Source: Caldisericum exile_A (lineage in GTDB: Bacteria; Caldisericota; Caldisericia; Caldisericales; Caldisericaceae). From it: 64,000 nucleotides of DNA. Shown one piece after another: positions 25,795-35,839 of this stretch. Position 1 is the first letter of the stretch, and each line of letters begins with the position of its first letter. A program made the position numbers and the translations under genes. The notes beneath the pieces are model-generated. The model was not told where the DNA came from, made no database searches, and saw nothing but the letters and a program-made list of their open reading frames with translations. The stretch is taken from NCBI RefSeq assembly GCF_047785965.1, contig NZ_JBLOBF010000007.1:1-64000 (forward strand), read 5' to 3'.

Positions 25795-26685
25795 ATGGAA
25801 TGGTATAAGCTTGTATTTAAACAAAATCAACCTATTCACATTGGTTCTACAAGATGGGGTGTAATAAACGAGACAGAGGTTTTTATTCCTGGCTGGACTA
25901 TGTGGGGAGCTTTAACAAATCAATTTTTAATAGAAAATGAATTTAAAGATATTGAAAAGTCAAAGAAAATTTTTGAGAGAATTACTAATTTTTATCCTAT
26001 GATAGGACAGGAAGAGGAGGGTCATTCTCAACCTCAACCTTTATTTCCGCAATATAAAGGAGGAATATTCTCGCTTGGGGATTACCCTGAGGAAGAATTT
26101 AAATTTAAATTTGTTGATACGCTTGTATCAACCGCCGTAGAACCATTATTAAGAAGTGCAAAAGATGAAAGTTTGCATGAATTTGAATATATACTTCCAA
26201 AATCAAAATTAGATTCTAAAGAGAAAAGTAGAAAAAATAATATAGATCAACTTTACTGGATGGGATTGATTGGTTTTGAGGATGACATACATGAAAAAAT
26301 TAAAAGTTTTTTAAAAACTCATCTTAAAGTATATATTGGTGGAGATTCTAAATATGGCTTTGGTGAAATGGAATTATTAAACTTGAGTATTGATGTAAGA
26401 GAAGAACTTTGTGAATGGAACATTACTGAAAATGGAACAGCAAGTATAAAACCTAATTTTCCATTAAGACAATTTTTCAAATTTTCTAATGAAATAAAAT
26501 TTGAAGGGGAACTCAAACTTCTTTCAGAATTTGATTTTACACAGAATATACCAAGAGTTCAAGAAGCAGGCTATTTTATAAATGTAGGTAGTAAATTAAA
26601 TGTAGATAGTAAATTTTCAGACTTTAATGGAATTGATTTGAGTAAATATCGACTTATTAAGGGCAAATTTATAGAGTTAGATTAA
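25795..26685 (+). CDS. CRISPR type III RAMP protein (Cas5/Cmr3-like)
   Basis: About 296 residues from ATG 25795 (a TTG at 25789 is the alternative). The N-terminus YKLVFKQNQPIHIGSTRWGVINETEVFIPGWTMWGAL has the RAMP first strand and loop (parts: QPIHIGSTRWG, FIPGWTMWGAL). VYIGGDSKYGFGEMEL is the glycine-rich loop. Its place as last gene of the module suggests the Cas5-group subunit that holds the crRNA 5' tag, but it could be another Cas7-type subunit. Confidence 0.6.
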   Translation: MEWYKLVFKQNQPIHIGSTRWGVINETEVFIPGWTMWGALTNQFLIENEFKDIEKSKKIFERITNFYPMIGQEEEGHSQPQPLFPQYKGGIFSLGDYPEEEFKFKFVDTLVSTAVEPLLRSAKDESLHEFEYILPKSKLDSKEKSRKNNIDQLYWMGLIGFEDDIHEKIKSFLKTHLKVYIGGDSKYGFGEMELLNLSIDVREELCEWNITENGTASIKPNFPLRQFFKFSNEIKFEGELKLLSEFDFTQNIPRVQEAGYFINVGSKLNVDSKFSDFNGIDLSKYRLIKGKFIELD

Positions 26686-26833
26686 TTATAAATCTATATT
26701 ATAAAAATCTATATTATAAAAGCAGGCATACATTAATACATATTGTCCGTTTTTATTTTCATACATAGTTTTAGAGGATTTTGCAAAGTTTTGTTGAATA
26801 TATATAAATATGCTTTACATGGGAGTTGATAAG
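26686..26833. other. intergenic gap after the CRISPR module; no array
   Basis: A short tandem duplication of AAATCTATATTAT lies at 26688-26720, then AT-rich sequence. There are no direct repeats with regular spacers, so no CRISPR array is here. Confidence 0.7.
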
Positions 26834-27083
26834 ATGGCTATACCTACATATGAAGAGATTATGTTGCCGTTACTTAAAATTCTTTCTAATGGTGGAATAC
26901 ATAAATATAAAGAGTTAGAAGAAAAACTTAAAAATGTATTTAACTTGACAGAAGAAGTAAATTCAAGACGTGAGAGTGGTATTAAAATTTTTTTATAATA
27001 GAATAGGATGGGCGGCTACATATTTAAAGGAGGCGGGACTTTTGGAGTCTCTTAAGAGAGGAGAATTTAAAATTACTGAATGA
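26834..27083 (+). pseudogene. Mrr N-terminal domain, truncated and frameshifted
   Basis: MAIPTYEEIMLPLLKILSNGG and the following IHKYKELEEKL are the Mrr_N winged-helix signature of type IV restriction enzymes. Removing one T from the run at ~26990 restores FYNRIGWAATYLKEAGLL and KRGEFKITE. The frame then stops; a trace of the next piece (RIDNNYFEE) lies downstream in another frame. The PD-(D/E)XK nuclease domain is absent. It sits between the CRISPR module and the type I system, so it is a dead member of the defence island. Confidence 0.8.
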
Positions 27084-27274
27084 GATAAAAAGAATTGATA
27101 ATAACTATTTTGAAGAATGACTAAAAATATTAAAAACATTATTATTACATTACAAAAAAGGTAAGTTTTCTATGCAAATTTGATTTTTATTATAAAATTT
27201 ACATAGATAGTGTAGAATATATATGGATACAGTTTTAAAAGGACAAAATATTATTTGTTTTAGGAGGCACATTG

Positions 27275-29716
27275 ATGAATGGTGGTAAAATAAGTTTAAG
27301 ACAGCTTGAAACACATTTGTTTAAGGCGGCAGATATTTTAAGGGGTAAAATGGATGCCTCCGAATATAAAGAATATATATTTGGCATGCTTTTTTTAAAG
27401 TATACTTCAGATGTCTTTGAGAATAAACGAAAGGATTTAATAAATAAATTTTCTCAAATGGGTTTTTCAAATGAAAAGATTGAAGAGTTATTAGAAGATC
27501 CAAGTTCTTATGGTGATACCTTTTTTGTACCTGAAAGGGCAAGATGGGAAAATATATTAAAATTTAAAGAAGATGTTGGAAACCAGCTAAATAAAGCTTT
27601 GGCTGCTTTAGAAGAAGCAAATCCTGAACTTGACGGTGTTTTAAAGCATATAGATTTTAATGCTGTAAAGGGGAGGTCACGTCTTAAAGACCAGCAGCTT
27701 ATAGATCTTATAAATCACTTTAATAAATATGAATTACTTCCTTCAAACTTTGAATTCCCTGACCTTCTTGGTGCCGCTTATGAGTATTTATTAAAAGAAT
27801 TTGCAGATTCGGCAGGCAAAAAAGGGGGGGAATTTTATACGCCCTCTCATGTAAAAAAATTAATGGTGAGACTTGTAAAGCCAAAAGAAGGCATGTTAAT
27901 ATATGACCCAACAGTAGGTTCCGGTGGTTTTTTAATTGAAGCATTTCATTATGTAGAAGAACGAGGACAAAATACAAACAATTTAGGACTATATGGTCAG
28001 GAAAACAATGGATTGACGTGGTCTATATGTAAAATGAATATGATTTTACACGGTATTAACGATGCCCATATAGAGAATGAAGATGTACTAACAACTCCTA
28101 TGTTTTTAGAAAATGGATATATAAAAAAATTTGACATAGTGCTTGCAAATCCACCTTTTTCAGAAAACTATACACGTGCAAATATGCAATTTCAAGAAAG
28201 ATTTAAATATGGATTTACACCTGAGACAGGAAAAAAAGCCGACCTTATGTTTTTACAGCATATGATTGCAAGCCTAAAAGACGATGGTATTATGGCAACT
28301 GTCATGCCTCACGGAGTTTTATTCAGAGGTGGTCAGGAAAAAGTAATTCGAGAACAAATTGTAAAAGAAGGCATTATAGAAGCAATTATAGGTTTACCCC
28401 CTAAACTTTTTTACAATACAGGTATACCCGCGTGTGTTATTGTAATAAACAAAAACAAACCAAAACATTTAAAAGATAAGATTTTGTTTATAAATGCAGA
28501 AAGAGAATATGGCGAAGGCAGAAATCAAAACTTCCTAAGACCGGAAGACATAGAAAAAATAGTTAATGTGTTTGACAGTAAAAAAGATATACCCAAATAT
28601 TCAAGATTGGTTGATATCAAAGAGATTGAAGAAAATGACTTTAACCTTAATATAAGAAGGTATGTGGATAATTCTCCAGATATAGAAATTAACGATGTTC
28701 ATGCACATCTTTTTGGTGGTATACCTAAAAAAGAAGTAGCAAATTATGAAGAACAATTTAAGAAGTTACATATTCATTACCAGATTTTACTTAATGAGAA
28801 AGACAAAGATTATTTGGAGTTTAAAGATGAAATAAAAGAAAAAAATCAAATTAAAGAAGTTATTGAAGATTCCACTGAAATAAAAGATATATTTTCAATA
28901 CATAAAAGCAAGTTAAATAATTGGTGGGAAGATATAAAACCACAGATTGAGCAATTTTATGGTAAAAATAATCTCTGGCAATTTAGAGATGACTCTTTAA
29001 CTAAATTAAAAGATACTTTACTGCCAATTGGTACTTTTGATGAATTTAAAATCTCAGGCATATTTGCAAACTGGTGGGAAGAGCTTGTTTATGACTTTAA
29101 AAGTATAATAAGCAATGGGTGGAACAAAAATTTGGTTGAAAGAGAAAGGATTAAAGAGAAATATTTTAAAAAAGATTTAGATGAAATTGAAGATTTAGAG
29201 GGGGCTCTTTCTGAGATTGAAGGAGATTTGAATGAGATTTTAGACGAAGTGGAAGACTGGGATGAAGAAGAGCAAGGTGATAAAACTGCAAATAAAGTAA
29301 AAGAATTTTTAAAGGATATAATAAAAGACTTAAGCAAACAAAACAATGAAATCTCAAAAAAAGAAGCCATAAAATTGAGTAATTTATTAGAAAAAATTGA
29401 ACAAAAAGAAAAGGAAATTAAAAAATTGAGAAAAGCTATAAGTGATAAAGAAAAAGAAGTTGAGAAAAAGACAGATGAAAAAATTGAGCTTTTAACAGAA
29501 GAGGAAGTGAAGGAACTTTTGCTTGAAAAATTTTTTGAACTCATACAAAATCAACTCGAGAAATATTTAAATGACGAAAAGAAAGAATTAATAAAGATTT
29601 TTGAGAACTTATGGGATAAATATAAAGTTTCTTTAAGTAAATTAAGAAATGATAGAGATGAAGAAGTAAAAAAATTGGATGAGTTTTTAAAAAGGCTGGG
29701 GTATAGTTATGAATGA
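27275..29716 (+). CDS. hsdM: type I restriction-modification methyltransferase subunit HsdM, long form
   Basis: 813 residues from ATG 27275 (AGGAGG at 27262-27267). The N-terminal helical domain (LRQLETHLFKAADILRG) is followed by SAM motif I DPTVGSGGFLIEAF (~residue 211) and catalytic NPPFSENY (~291), as in adenine-N6 HsdM. Usual HsdM proteins are ~500-550 residues. Here ~280 extra residues at the C-terminus are highly charged and predicted coiled coil (for example KKEAIKLSNLLEKIEQKEKE). It works with HsdS for methylation and with HsdR for cleavage. Its last bases overlap hsdS. Confidence 0.95.
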   Translation: MNGGKISLRQLETHLFKAADILRGKMDASEYKEYIFGMLFLKYTSDVFENKRKDLINKFSQMGFSNEKIEELLEDPSSYGDTFFVPERARWENILKFKEDVGNQLNKALAALEEANPELDGVLKHIDFNAVKGRSRLKDQQLIDLINHFNKYELLPSNFEFPDLLGAAYEYLLKEFADSAGKKGGEFYTPSHVKKLMVRLVKPKEGMLIYDPTVGSGGFLIEAFHYVEERGQNTNNLGLYGQENNGLTWSICKMNMILHGINDAHIENEDVLTTPMFLENGYIKKFDIVLANPPFSENYTRANMQFQERFKYGFTPETGKKADLMFLQHMIASLKDDGIMATVMPHGVLFRGGQEKVIREQIVKEGIIEAIIGLPPKLFYNTGIPACVIVINKNKPKHLKDKILFINAEREYGEGRNQNFLRPEDIEKIVNVFDSKKDIPKYSRLVDIKEIEENDFNLNIRRYVDNSPDIEINDVHAHLFGGIPKKEVANYEEQFKKLHIHYQILLNEKDKDYLEFKDEIKEKNQIKEVIEDSTEIKDIFSIHKSKLNNWWEDIKPQIEQFYGKNNLWQFRDDSLTKLKDTLLPIGTFDEFKISGIFANWWEELVYDFKSIISNGWNKNLVERERIKEKYFKKDLDEIEDLEGALSEIEGDLNEILDEVEDWDEEEQGDKTANKVKEFLKDIIKDLSKQNNEISKKEAIKLSNLLEKIEQKEKEIKKLRKAISDKEKEVEKKTDEKIELLTEEEVKELLLEKFFELIQNQLEKYLNDEKKELIKIFENLWDKYKVSLSKLRNDRDEEVKKLDEFLKRLGYSYE

Positions 29717-30956
29717 GAATATTAAACTGCCTGAAGGGTGGAAAGTTGTAAGGTTGGGTAAGGTGGCAGAAATTTCAACAGGTTTAAGTAATGTGGAAGA
29801 TGCTATTGAAGATGGGAATTATCCATTATTTGACCGTTCTACAGAAATCAAAAGGAGCAATAAATACTTATTTGATACCGAAGCTGTGATTATACCTGGA
29901 GAAGGAACTGAATTTATACCTAAGTATTACAAAGGTAAATTTGACTTACATCAACGAGCATATGCTATTTTTGATTTTATAAATTTGAATGGCAAATTTT
30001 TATACTATATTATGCATTTGGCAAGTAAAGAACTTATAAAACAATCTGTTGGAACTACTGTAATATCTCTTAGATTGCCACACTTCCAAAACCTCCACAT
30101 TCCCCTTCCCCCCATTCCTGAACAGCACAAAATTGCTGAGATACTTGAAACAGTTGATAATGCCATAGAGAAAACCGATGCTATTATTGAAAAATATAAT
30201 CGCATAAAACAGGGGCTAATGCATGATTTACTAACAAAGGGCATAGATGAAAACTGGCAAATAAGGAATGAAAAAACTCACAAATTTAAGGATTCACCTC
30301 TTGGAAGGATACCTGAGGAATGGGAAGTTGTGAGATTGGGGGATATTGCAGATATCAAGTTGAGTAACGTAGATAAGAAAATTGATTTAAAAGAAAAAAT
30401 TATACGATTGTGTAATTATTTAGAAGTTTATCAAAATGATTATATAACTAAAGGAATGAATTTTATGTACGCTTCTGCAACTAATAATGAAATTAAGAAA
30501 TTCAAAATTTCAAAAGGAGATGTTATTATAACAAAAGATTCAGAAGAATATAATGATATCGCAAAACCAGCTTATGTTAGAGATGAAATTGAAAATTTAG
30601 TTTGTGGCTATCATTTAGCTTTAGTTAAACCTCTAAATAATATTAATGGTTTGTTTCTAACAAAAATCTTGAGTTTTAAAAATGTTAATATATATTTTCA
30701 AAAAAGAGCTAATGGAATAACACGTTTTGGATTGACTAAAGGAATTATTACTGGTGCTATAATCCCCCTCCCCCCCACTCCCGAGCAAGAACGTATAGCC
30801 ACAGTTTTATCCCAAATAGATGAAGTTATAGAAAAAGAAAAAGCTTACAAAGAAAAGCTTGAAGGGATTAAAAAGGGACTTATGGAGGATCTGCTTACAG
30901 GCAAAGTCAGGGTTAATCATCTAATTGAGGAGGAAAGCAAAGATGAAATTGGATGA
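29709..30956 (+). CDS. hsdS: type I restriction specificity subunit HsdS
   Basis: 415 residues with two target-recognition domains. TRD1 begins LPEGWKVVRLGKVAEIS and TRD2 begins IPEEWEVVRLGDIADIK. Each ends in the conserved spacer helix (PLPPIPEQHKIAEILETVDN and PLPPTPEQERIATVLSQIDE). It defines a bipartite DNA target that cannot be read from sequence. It overlaps hsdM by 8 nt and hsdR by 14 nt, so the three are one operon. Confidence 0.95.
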   Translation: MNENIKLPEGWKVVRLGKVAEISTGLSNVEDAIEDGNYPLFDRSTEIKRSNKYLFDTEAVIIPGEGTEFIPKYYKGKFDLHQRAYAIFDFINLNGKFLYYIMHLASKELIKQSVGTTVISLRLPHFQNLHIPLPPIPEQHKIAEILETVDNAIEKTDAIIEKYNRIKQGLMHDLLTKGIDENWQIRNEKTHKFKDSPLGRIPEEWEVVRLGDIADIKLSNVDKKIDLKEKIIRLCNYLEVYQNDYITKGMNFMYASATNNEIKKFKISKGDVIITKDSEEYNDIAKPAYVRDEIENLVCGYHLALVKPLNNINGLFLTKILSFKNVNIYFQKRANGITRFGLTKGIITGAIIPLPPTPEQERIATVLSQIDEVIEKEKAYKEKLEGIKKGLMEDLLTGKVRVNHLIEEESKDEIG

Positions 30957-33900
30957 GGAGCATTATGTTGAAAATAAATTTCTTTCACAACTTCAAAGAC
31001 TTGGATGGGAAATTTATAGGCAAAATAAAGATAATCCTGAAGAAGTCAGAGAAATATTGTCTTTTAACTCTTCTTTAGAACCTGTTTACGGAGAAAGCAT
31101 TAAATTTAGAGAAAGCTTTAGAGATGTAATTCTTGAAGATATTTTAAAAGAGTCTTTAATGAAAATAAATCCATGGATAGAAGAAGACCAGATAAATGAA
31201 GTAATAAGAAAGATTACAACACCCCTTTCTAATTCTTTATTAGAGGTAAATAAGGAGATCCACGACTTATTTTTAGAAAATACCTCTGTATCAGAAAACA
31301 GAAAAACTGGTGAAAAAAGTCCAACTGTTAGATTAATTGATTTTAAAAGTGTAGATAATAATTCCTTTATTGCAATATCACAATTTAAAGTAAATATAAC
31401 AGGAACTGAAAAGCACATTATTCCTGATATAGTCCTTTTTGTAAATGGATTACCCGTTGTTGTGGTTGAGTGCAAATCGCCTGCAATATCAGATCCGATT
31501 TCTGAAGCGATAGAGCAGCTTATGCGCTACAGTAATAGAAGGGGAGCAATTGAAGGTAATGAAAAACTTTTCTGGTATAATATTTTTAATATTGCTACAT
31601 CAAACCAGGTTGCGAAGTATGGAACAATAACATCAGAGTATGAGCATTTTGTTGAGTGGAAAGATCCTTATCCTTATTCTTTATCCGATATAGGAGAAGA
31701 AAATATTACAAGCCAGCAGGTCTTAGTACAAGGAATGCTCTCGAAAGAAAATTTACTTGATATATTTCATACATATACAATTTTTAAAGAGGATTCAAAA
31801 GGTACAGTTGTTAAAGTTGTTGCAAGATACCAGCAATTTAGAGCTGCAAAGAAGATAATAAAAAAATTGAAAGAAGGTAAAACGCCAGAAGATAGAGGAG
31901 GCATAATTTGGCATACTCAGGGTTCTGGTAAATCTTTGACAATGATGTTTGTTGTGAGGGAATTATATCATAATCCTGAATTTGGAGATTATAAAGTTGT
32001 TTTTATTACAGACAGAAAAGACCTTGAAAAGCAATTAAATGATACATCCAAAAGTGTAGGATTTACTGTAAGAGTTGCGGAAAGCATAAATGATTTAAAA
32101 GAAGCTTTAAAAACAAATACGCCAGAGCTTGTAATGGGAATGATACACAAATTTCAAGAAAGGGAACTTAAAATTGATTTTCCAGTTCTTAATGAATCCG
32201 AAAAAATTTTAATAATGATAGATGAAGCCCATAGGACTCAATATAAATATTTGGGTGCTAATTTAAGAAAATCCCTGCCAAATGCTACAAAGATTGCTTT
32301 TACAGGTACGCCAATAGATAAAACTGAAATGACTTTTGGAGATTATATAGATAAATACAGTATAAGACAATCTGTAGAAGATGGTGTAACTGTAAGTATA
32401 GTTTATGAAGGGCGAGTACACAGTGCAGAACTATCAGATGAAGAGGCAGCAAATGCCAAATTTGAGGATGTTTTTAAAGATGCAGACGAAGATACAAAAA
32501 GAATGATAATGGGAAGATTTACATGGAGAGGATACCTTGAAGCTGAAGAGGTAATACGTGATAAAGCAAAGGATATGATAGAACATTATATTACCCATGT
32601 ATTTCCGAATGGATTTAAGGCACAGGTTGTAGCAGTTTCCCGTCTTGCAGCTATAAGGTATAAAAATGCTTTAGAAGATGCTCTTAAAGAAAAAATAAAT
32701 GAGATGATGAAGAAAAACTCAAAAATTGATTTGGATACATTAAAAAGATTAGAAGTAGGTGTTGTTATATCAAAAGATCAAAACGACCCTCCAGAATACG
32801 AAGAATATACCAATTCTCAAAAACACGATACTATAATTAAAAGCTTCAAACTTCCTTTTGATAAAGGTGGAAATGTTGGGATAATAGTTGTTCAAAATAT
32901 GTTGATAACCGGTTTTGATGCTCCAATAGAACAGGTAATGTATCTTGATAATGTAATAAAGGGACATAATTTGCTGCAGGCTATAGCAAGGGTTAATAGA
33001 GCTTATAATAATAAATCCTGTGGTTTTGTAGTTGATTATGTTGGAGTTTTAAAACACCTTAAAGAAGCACTTTCTATATATGCTGATGAAGATATAGAAG
33101 AAATATCAGAAGTTGTAATAAATAAAGCAAAAAGTATTGATGCTCTTAGGTTTTATCATAATTTAATAGAAGAGTTTTTCACTAAAAACGGAATAAAAAA
33201 TTGGCGTCAGAATATTGAAGAGTGTATTGATATTTTAGTTGATGAGAAAGTCAGAAATGAGTTTATAGATATTGTTCGAAAATTTAACCGGGCTATGGAT
33301 GAAGTTTTGCCAGATCCTGAAAGCTTAAAATATCTTGCCGATTTAAAGATAATTTCTTTTATAAAAGAGTCTGCAAGAAATAGATATAGAGACAGCAAGT
33401 TAAGCGTAAGAGATGCTAGTGATAAAGTAAGAGAAATAATTGAAGAGTATTTGATATCAAAAGGTGTAGATCCTAAAATACCTCCTACACCACTTCTTGA
33501 AGATAAATTTATTGATAGTCTTAATAAAAAACCAATAAAGGCAAAAGCACAAGAATTAGAGATTGCAATTAATGAGTACATTGATGAACATTTTGAGGAA
33601 GATCCTGAATTATATGAAAGATTTTCGGAAAGGTTAAAAAAACTTCTTGAAGATTATAAAGGGAAATGGGATGAATTATATATTGAATTAGAAAAAGTGA
33701 GAGAAGAACTAAAAAAAGGTAGAGAAAATGAAGAAACCTTTGGTTTTGACCCCAAAAAAGAAATGCCATTTTTTGGAGTATTGAAAGATAAAATATTTGG
33801 TAAAAAATCAATTAATGAGCTTTCAGATAAAGATCTAAACTTTTTAATTGATCTAACAAAAGATGTATTAGAGATGATTAAAAGAGAAATACAAGCAGTT

Positions 33901-34119
33901 GATTTTTGGGATAATCCAACCAAGCAAAAACGTCTAAAAAGCTATATTTATTCACATTTACTTGATAAAATTTCTCCCATTCAAAACTATCATGAAAGTG
34001 TTAAGGAAGATGAAGGAGTATACATTACAAGCAATTTAGATCCAAATATTATATACAACAAAAGAAATGAAATAGCACAAAGATTATTAGAACTTGCTTA
34101 TCACCATTATAGGAAGTGA
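30943..34119 (+). CDS. hsdR: type I restriction endonuclease/translocase HsdR
   Basis: 1058 residues from ATG 30943 (GAGGAGG upstream). The PD-(D/E)XK nuclease core is around residue 172 (PVVVVECKSP, preceded by PDIVLFVNG). The SF2 translocase follows: Walker A TQGSGKS (~325), DEAH in MIDEAHRTQ (~426), AFTGTP, and GFDAP with QAIARVNR for motifs V-VI. The C-terminal ~300 residues are helical and contact HsdM. All key motifs are intact, so the complex looks functional. Confidence 0.95.
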   Translation: MKLDEEHYVENKFLSQLQRLGWEIYRQNKDNPEEVREILSFNSSLEPVYGESIKFRESFRDVILEDILKESLMKINPWIEEDQINEVIRKITTPLSNSLLEVNKEIHDLFLENTSVSENRKTGEKSPTVRLIDFKSVDNNSFIAISQFKVNITGTEKHIIPDIVLFVNGLPVVVVECKSPAISDPISEAIEQLMRYSNRRGAIEGNEKLFWYNIFNIATSNQVAKYGTITSEYEHFVEWKDPYPYSLSDIGEENITSQQVLVQGMLSKENLLDIFHTYTIFKEDSKGTVVKVVARYQQFRAAKKIIKKLKEGKTPEDRGGIIWHTQGSGKSLTMMFVVRELYHNPEFGDYKVVFITDRKDLEKQLNDTSKSVGFTVRVAESINDLKEALKTNTPELVMGMIHKFQERELKIDFPVLNESEKILIMIDEAHRTQYKYLGANLRKSLPNATKIAFTGTPIDKTEMTFGDYIDKYSIRQSVEDGVTVSIVYEGRVHSAELSDEEAANAKFEDVFKDADEDTKRMIMGRFTWRGYLEAEEVIRDKAKDMIEHYITHVFPNGFKAQVVAVSRLAAIRYKNALEDALKEKINEMMKKNSKIDLDTLKRLEVGVVISKDQNDPPEYEEYTNSQKHDTIIKSFKLPFDKGGNVGIIVVQNMLITGFDAPIEQVMYLDNVIKGHNLLQAIARVNRAYNNKSCGFVVDYVGVLKHLKEALSIYADEDIEEISEVVINKAKSIDALRFYHNLIEEFFTKNGIKNWRQNIEECIDILVDEKVRNEFIDIVRKFNRAMDEVLPDPESLKYLADLKIISFIKESARNRYRDSKLSVRDASDKVREIIEEYLISKGVDPKIPPTPLLEDKFIDSLNKKPIKAKAQELEIAINEYIDEHFEEDPELYERFSERLKKLLEDYKGKWDELYIELEKVREELKKGRENEETFGFDPKKEMPFFGVLKDKIFGKKSINELSDKDLNFLIDLTKDVLEMIKREIQAVDFWDNPTKQKRLKSYIYSHLLDKISPIQNYHESVKEDEGVYITSNLDPNIIYNKRNEIAQRLLELAYHHYRK

Positions 34120-34123
34120 TATT

Positions 34124-34798
34124 ATGGTAGACATAAAGATTGAGAAGATAATTCGTTCAAAAAGAAAGACAATAGCCTTGCAGATTACAGATGATGTCAC
34201 ATTGATAGTGAGAGCACCTTTTGGCATAGATGAAAAAAAGATTTGGGAGGTTATTAAAAAGCATTCAGGATGGATTGAGAAGAAAAAGAAGGAGATAGAG
34301 GCAAGGGATCCTAAAGCTTTAAAAAAGGAATTTGTGAATGGGGAAGGGTTTTTATATCTTGGTAAGTATTATAAGCTGTATATAGTAGATAATCAGGAGG
34401 TTCCTCTTAAGCTTGAAGATGGTTTTTATTTGTCGAGGAAATTTTTAGATAAGGCAAAAGAGGTTTTTATTGATTGGTATAAAAAAGAAGCATTTAATAT
34501 AATATCTGAAAGAGTCAAGTGGTATGCACAAAAGAGTAATTTAAAATACAATAAAATAAATATTACGTCTGCACAAAAAAGGTGGGGTTCTTGTTCTTCA
34601 AACGGAAACTTAAATTTTTCATGGAGACTTATAATGGCTCCTATTTCTGTAATAGACTATGTTGTTGTGCATGAGCTTGCACACTTGGAAGAAAGAAATC
34701 ATGGAAAGAATTTCTGGATAAAAGTAAAGATGTTAGTGCCCGATTATAAAAAGCAGGAAGATTGGCTCAAGAAAAATGGTTATATACTTAATCTGTAA
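34124..34798 (+). CDS. YgjP-like (DUF45) zinc metallopeptidase
   Basis: 224 residues from ATG 34124, 4 nt after hsdR. The C-terminal half carries the zinc motif HELAHLEERNHGKNFW (HExxH plus a third His), with QKRWGSCSSNGNLNFSW before it, the YgjP/SprT-like signature. The N-terminus is a small beta-rich domain. Genes of this family often follow type I hsdR genes; a role in the defence operon is inferred from that. Confidence 0.88.
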   Translation: MVDIKIEKIIRSKRKTIALQITDDVTLIVRAPFGIDEKKIWEVIKKHSGWIEKKKKEIEARDPKALKKEFVNGEGFLYLGKYYKLYIVDNQEVPLKLEDGFYLSRKFLDKAKEVFIDWYKKEAFNIISERVKWYAQKSNLKYNKINITSAQKRWGSCSSNGNLNFSWRLIMAPISVIDYVVVHELAHLEERNHGKNFWIKVKMLVPDYKKQEDWLKKNGYILNL

Positions 34799-34995
34799 GT
34801 AATGATTAATTGTATGTATTTTTGATAAAATAAGGGTGAAATAGCATTTGGCTTTGAAAAGTCAATACTTGATAGGATAAAGAAAAGTATAAATTGGGAA
34901 ATTTTTCTTATGATAAAGTAATGAAAAATATTTTGTAGTTTGAATAAGAAGGGTATTTTACATAGCTAAAATAAATATATACAGAGTAATTTAAA

Positions 34996-35037
34996 AACCT
35001 CCTTGATGATTTCAATATATCAGAATAATCAAGGGGT
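34996..35037. terminator. hairpin, probable bidirectional terminator
   Basis: AACCTCCTTGATGATT pairs imperfectly with AATAATCAAGGGGTT. It separates the plus-strand restriction operon from the minus-strand DUF2273 gene. 34799-34995 holds no gene I can support. Confidence 0.55.
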
Positions 35038-35069
35038 TGTTAAATGTTTATAGAAAATTATCATTTTTT

Positions 35070-35273
35070 CTACAAAAATCCACGAAATCTTTTATTTTTG
35101 TCTATATATTCACCTATTAAATATCCAGCTATTATGCAAATTAATATAAATAAAGCTTTGAGCAATCCCCAAATAGCTGTGAATATACCAAAAACTAATC
35201 CCACTGTAACGCCTATTAATTTTGCCGGATGCTCTTCCGATAAGTAAATAAATATTTGAGCAATCCTTTGCAT
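35070..35273 (-). CDS. DUF2273 small membrane protein
   Basis: 67 residues with two hydrophobic helices (LIGVTVGLVFGIFTAIWGLL, then LFILICIIAGYLIGEYID). In Gram-positive bacteria DUF2273 proteins are encoded next to Asp23 and AmaP, as here. It is the last gene of that minus-strand group and the only one still intact. It is probably part of a membrane-associated alkaline-shock/envelope stress complex. Confidence 0.85.
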   Translation of the reverse strand: MQRIAQIFIYLSEEHPAKLIGVTVGLVFGIFTAIWGLLKALFILICIIAGYLIGEYIDKNKRFRGFL

Positions 35274-35284
35274 CTAATCTCCTC

Positions 35285-35832
35285 CTATTCTACACGTCTT
35301 GTCTTTGAGCCATATATGCTTTTTATATGAATTTTTACATCTGATACTTTTAACCCTGCAGTCTCTAATATATACTTATTGACAGTTTGTTGGAGATTTT
35401 GCATTAATTCCGGAATATTATTGTCTGGCAAAATGATCACATTTAAAATGATAGAAGTGGAATCTTGAGATATTTTTATACGTGGTTTTACTTCTTTTAC
35501 TCCGTTTACCTGATTTGCCGCTCTTACAACTAAATCTTCAATTGTATTTAAAGAAATCCCCATTTCACCTAATTCGCCATACTGCACAATTACTTCTTTG
35601 AAATCAAATTTGGAGGGTCTAATTGCCCATAAAAAAATCTAAGGGACAAAATAAGAATAATTATCCCTATAACAATCGCTGTTATTTGATTCTCGTAATT
35701 ACTATAAATTATTTGAGAATAATCAACTGGAATTTTTAACCCCGAAACGAAAATTAGGAAAAAGAGACTTAGAATAATGGTAAGAAAAGTTAGAAGAGCC
35801 AATAATATTTTATCTATTTTTGACAAAATCAT
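35285..35832 (-). pseudogene. amaP: AmaP (Asp23 membrane anchor), frameshifted
   Basis: The frame from ATG 35832 encodes two membrane helices (ILLALLTFLTIILSLFFLIF and AIVIGIIILILSLRFFYG). It stops at SKK near 35590. One extra A there restores SKEVIVQYGELGE and continues through 35285-35587, the cytoplasmic domain (ISLNTIEDLVVRAANQVNGV). A complete AmaP of ~180 residues would result. It tethers Asp23 to the membrane in Gram-positives. Confidence 0.8.
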
Positions 35833-35839
35833 CACCCCA

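Noticed and set aside
26686..27270. Possible CRISPR array next to the Cmr module
   Set aside because: Only a short 13-16-nt tandem duplication is present; there are no regularly spaced ~30-nt repeats here or around 18.0-18.6 kb.
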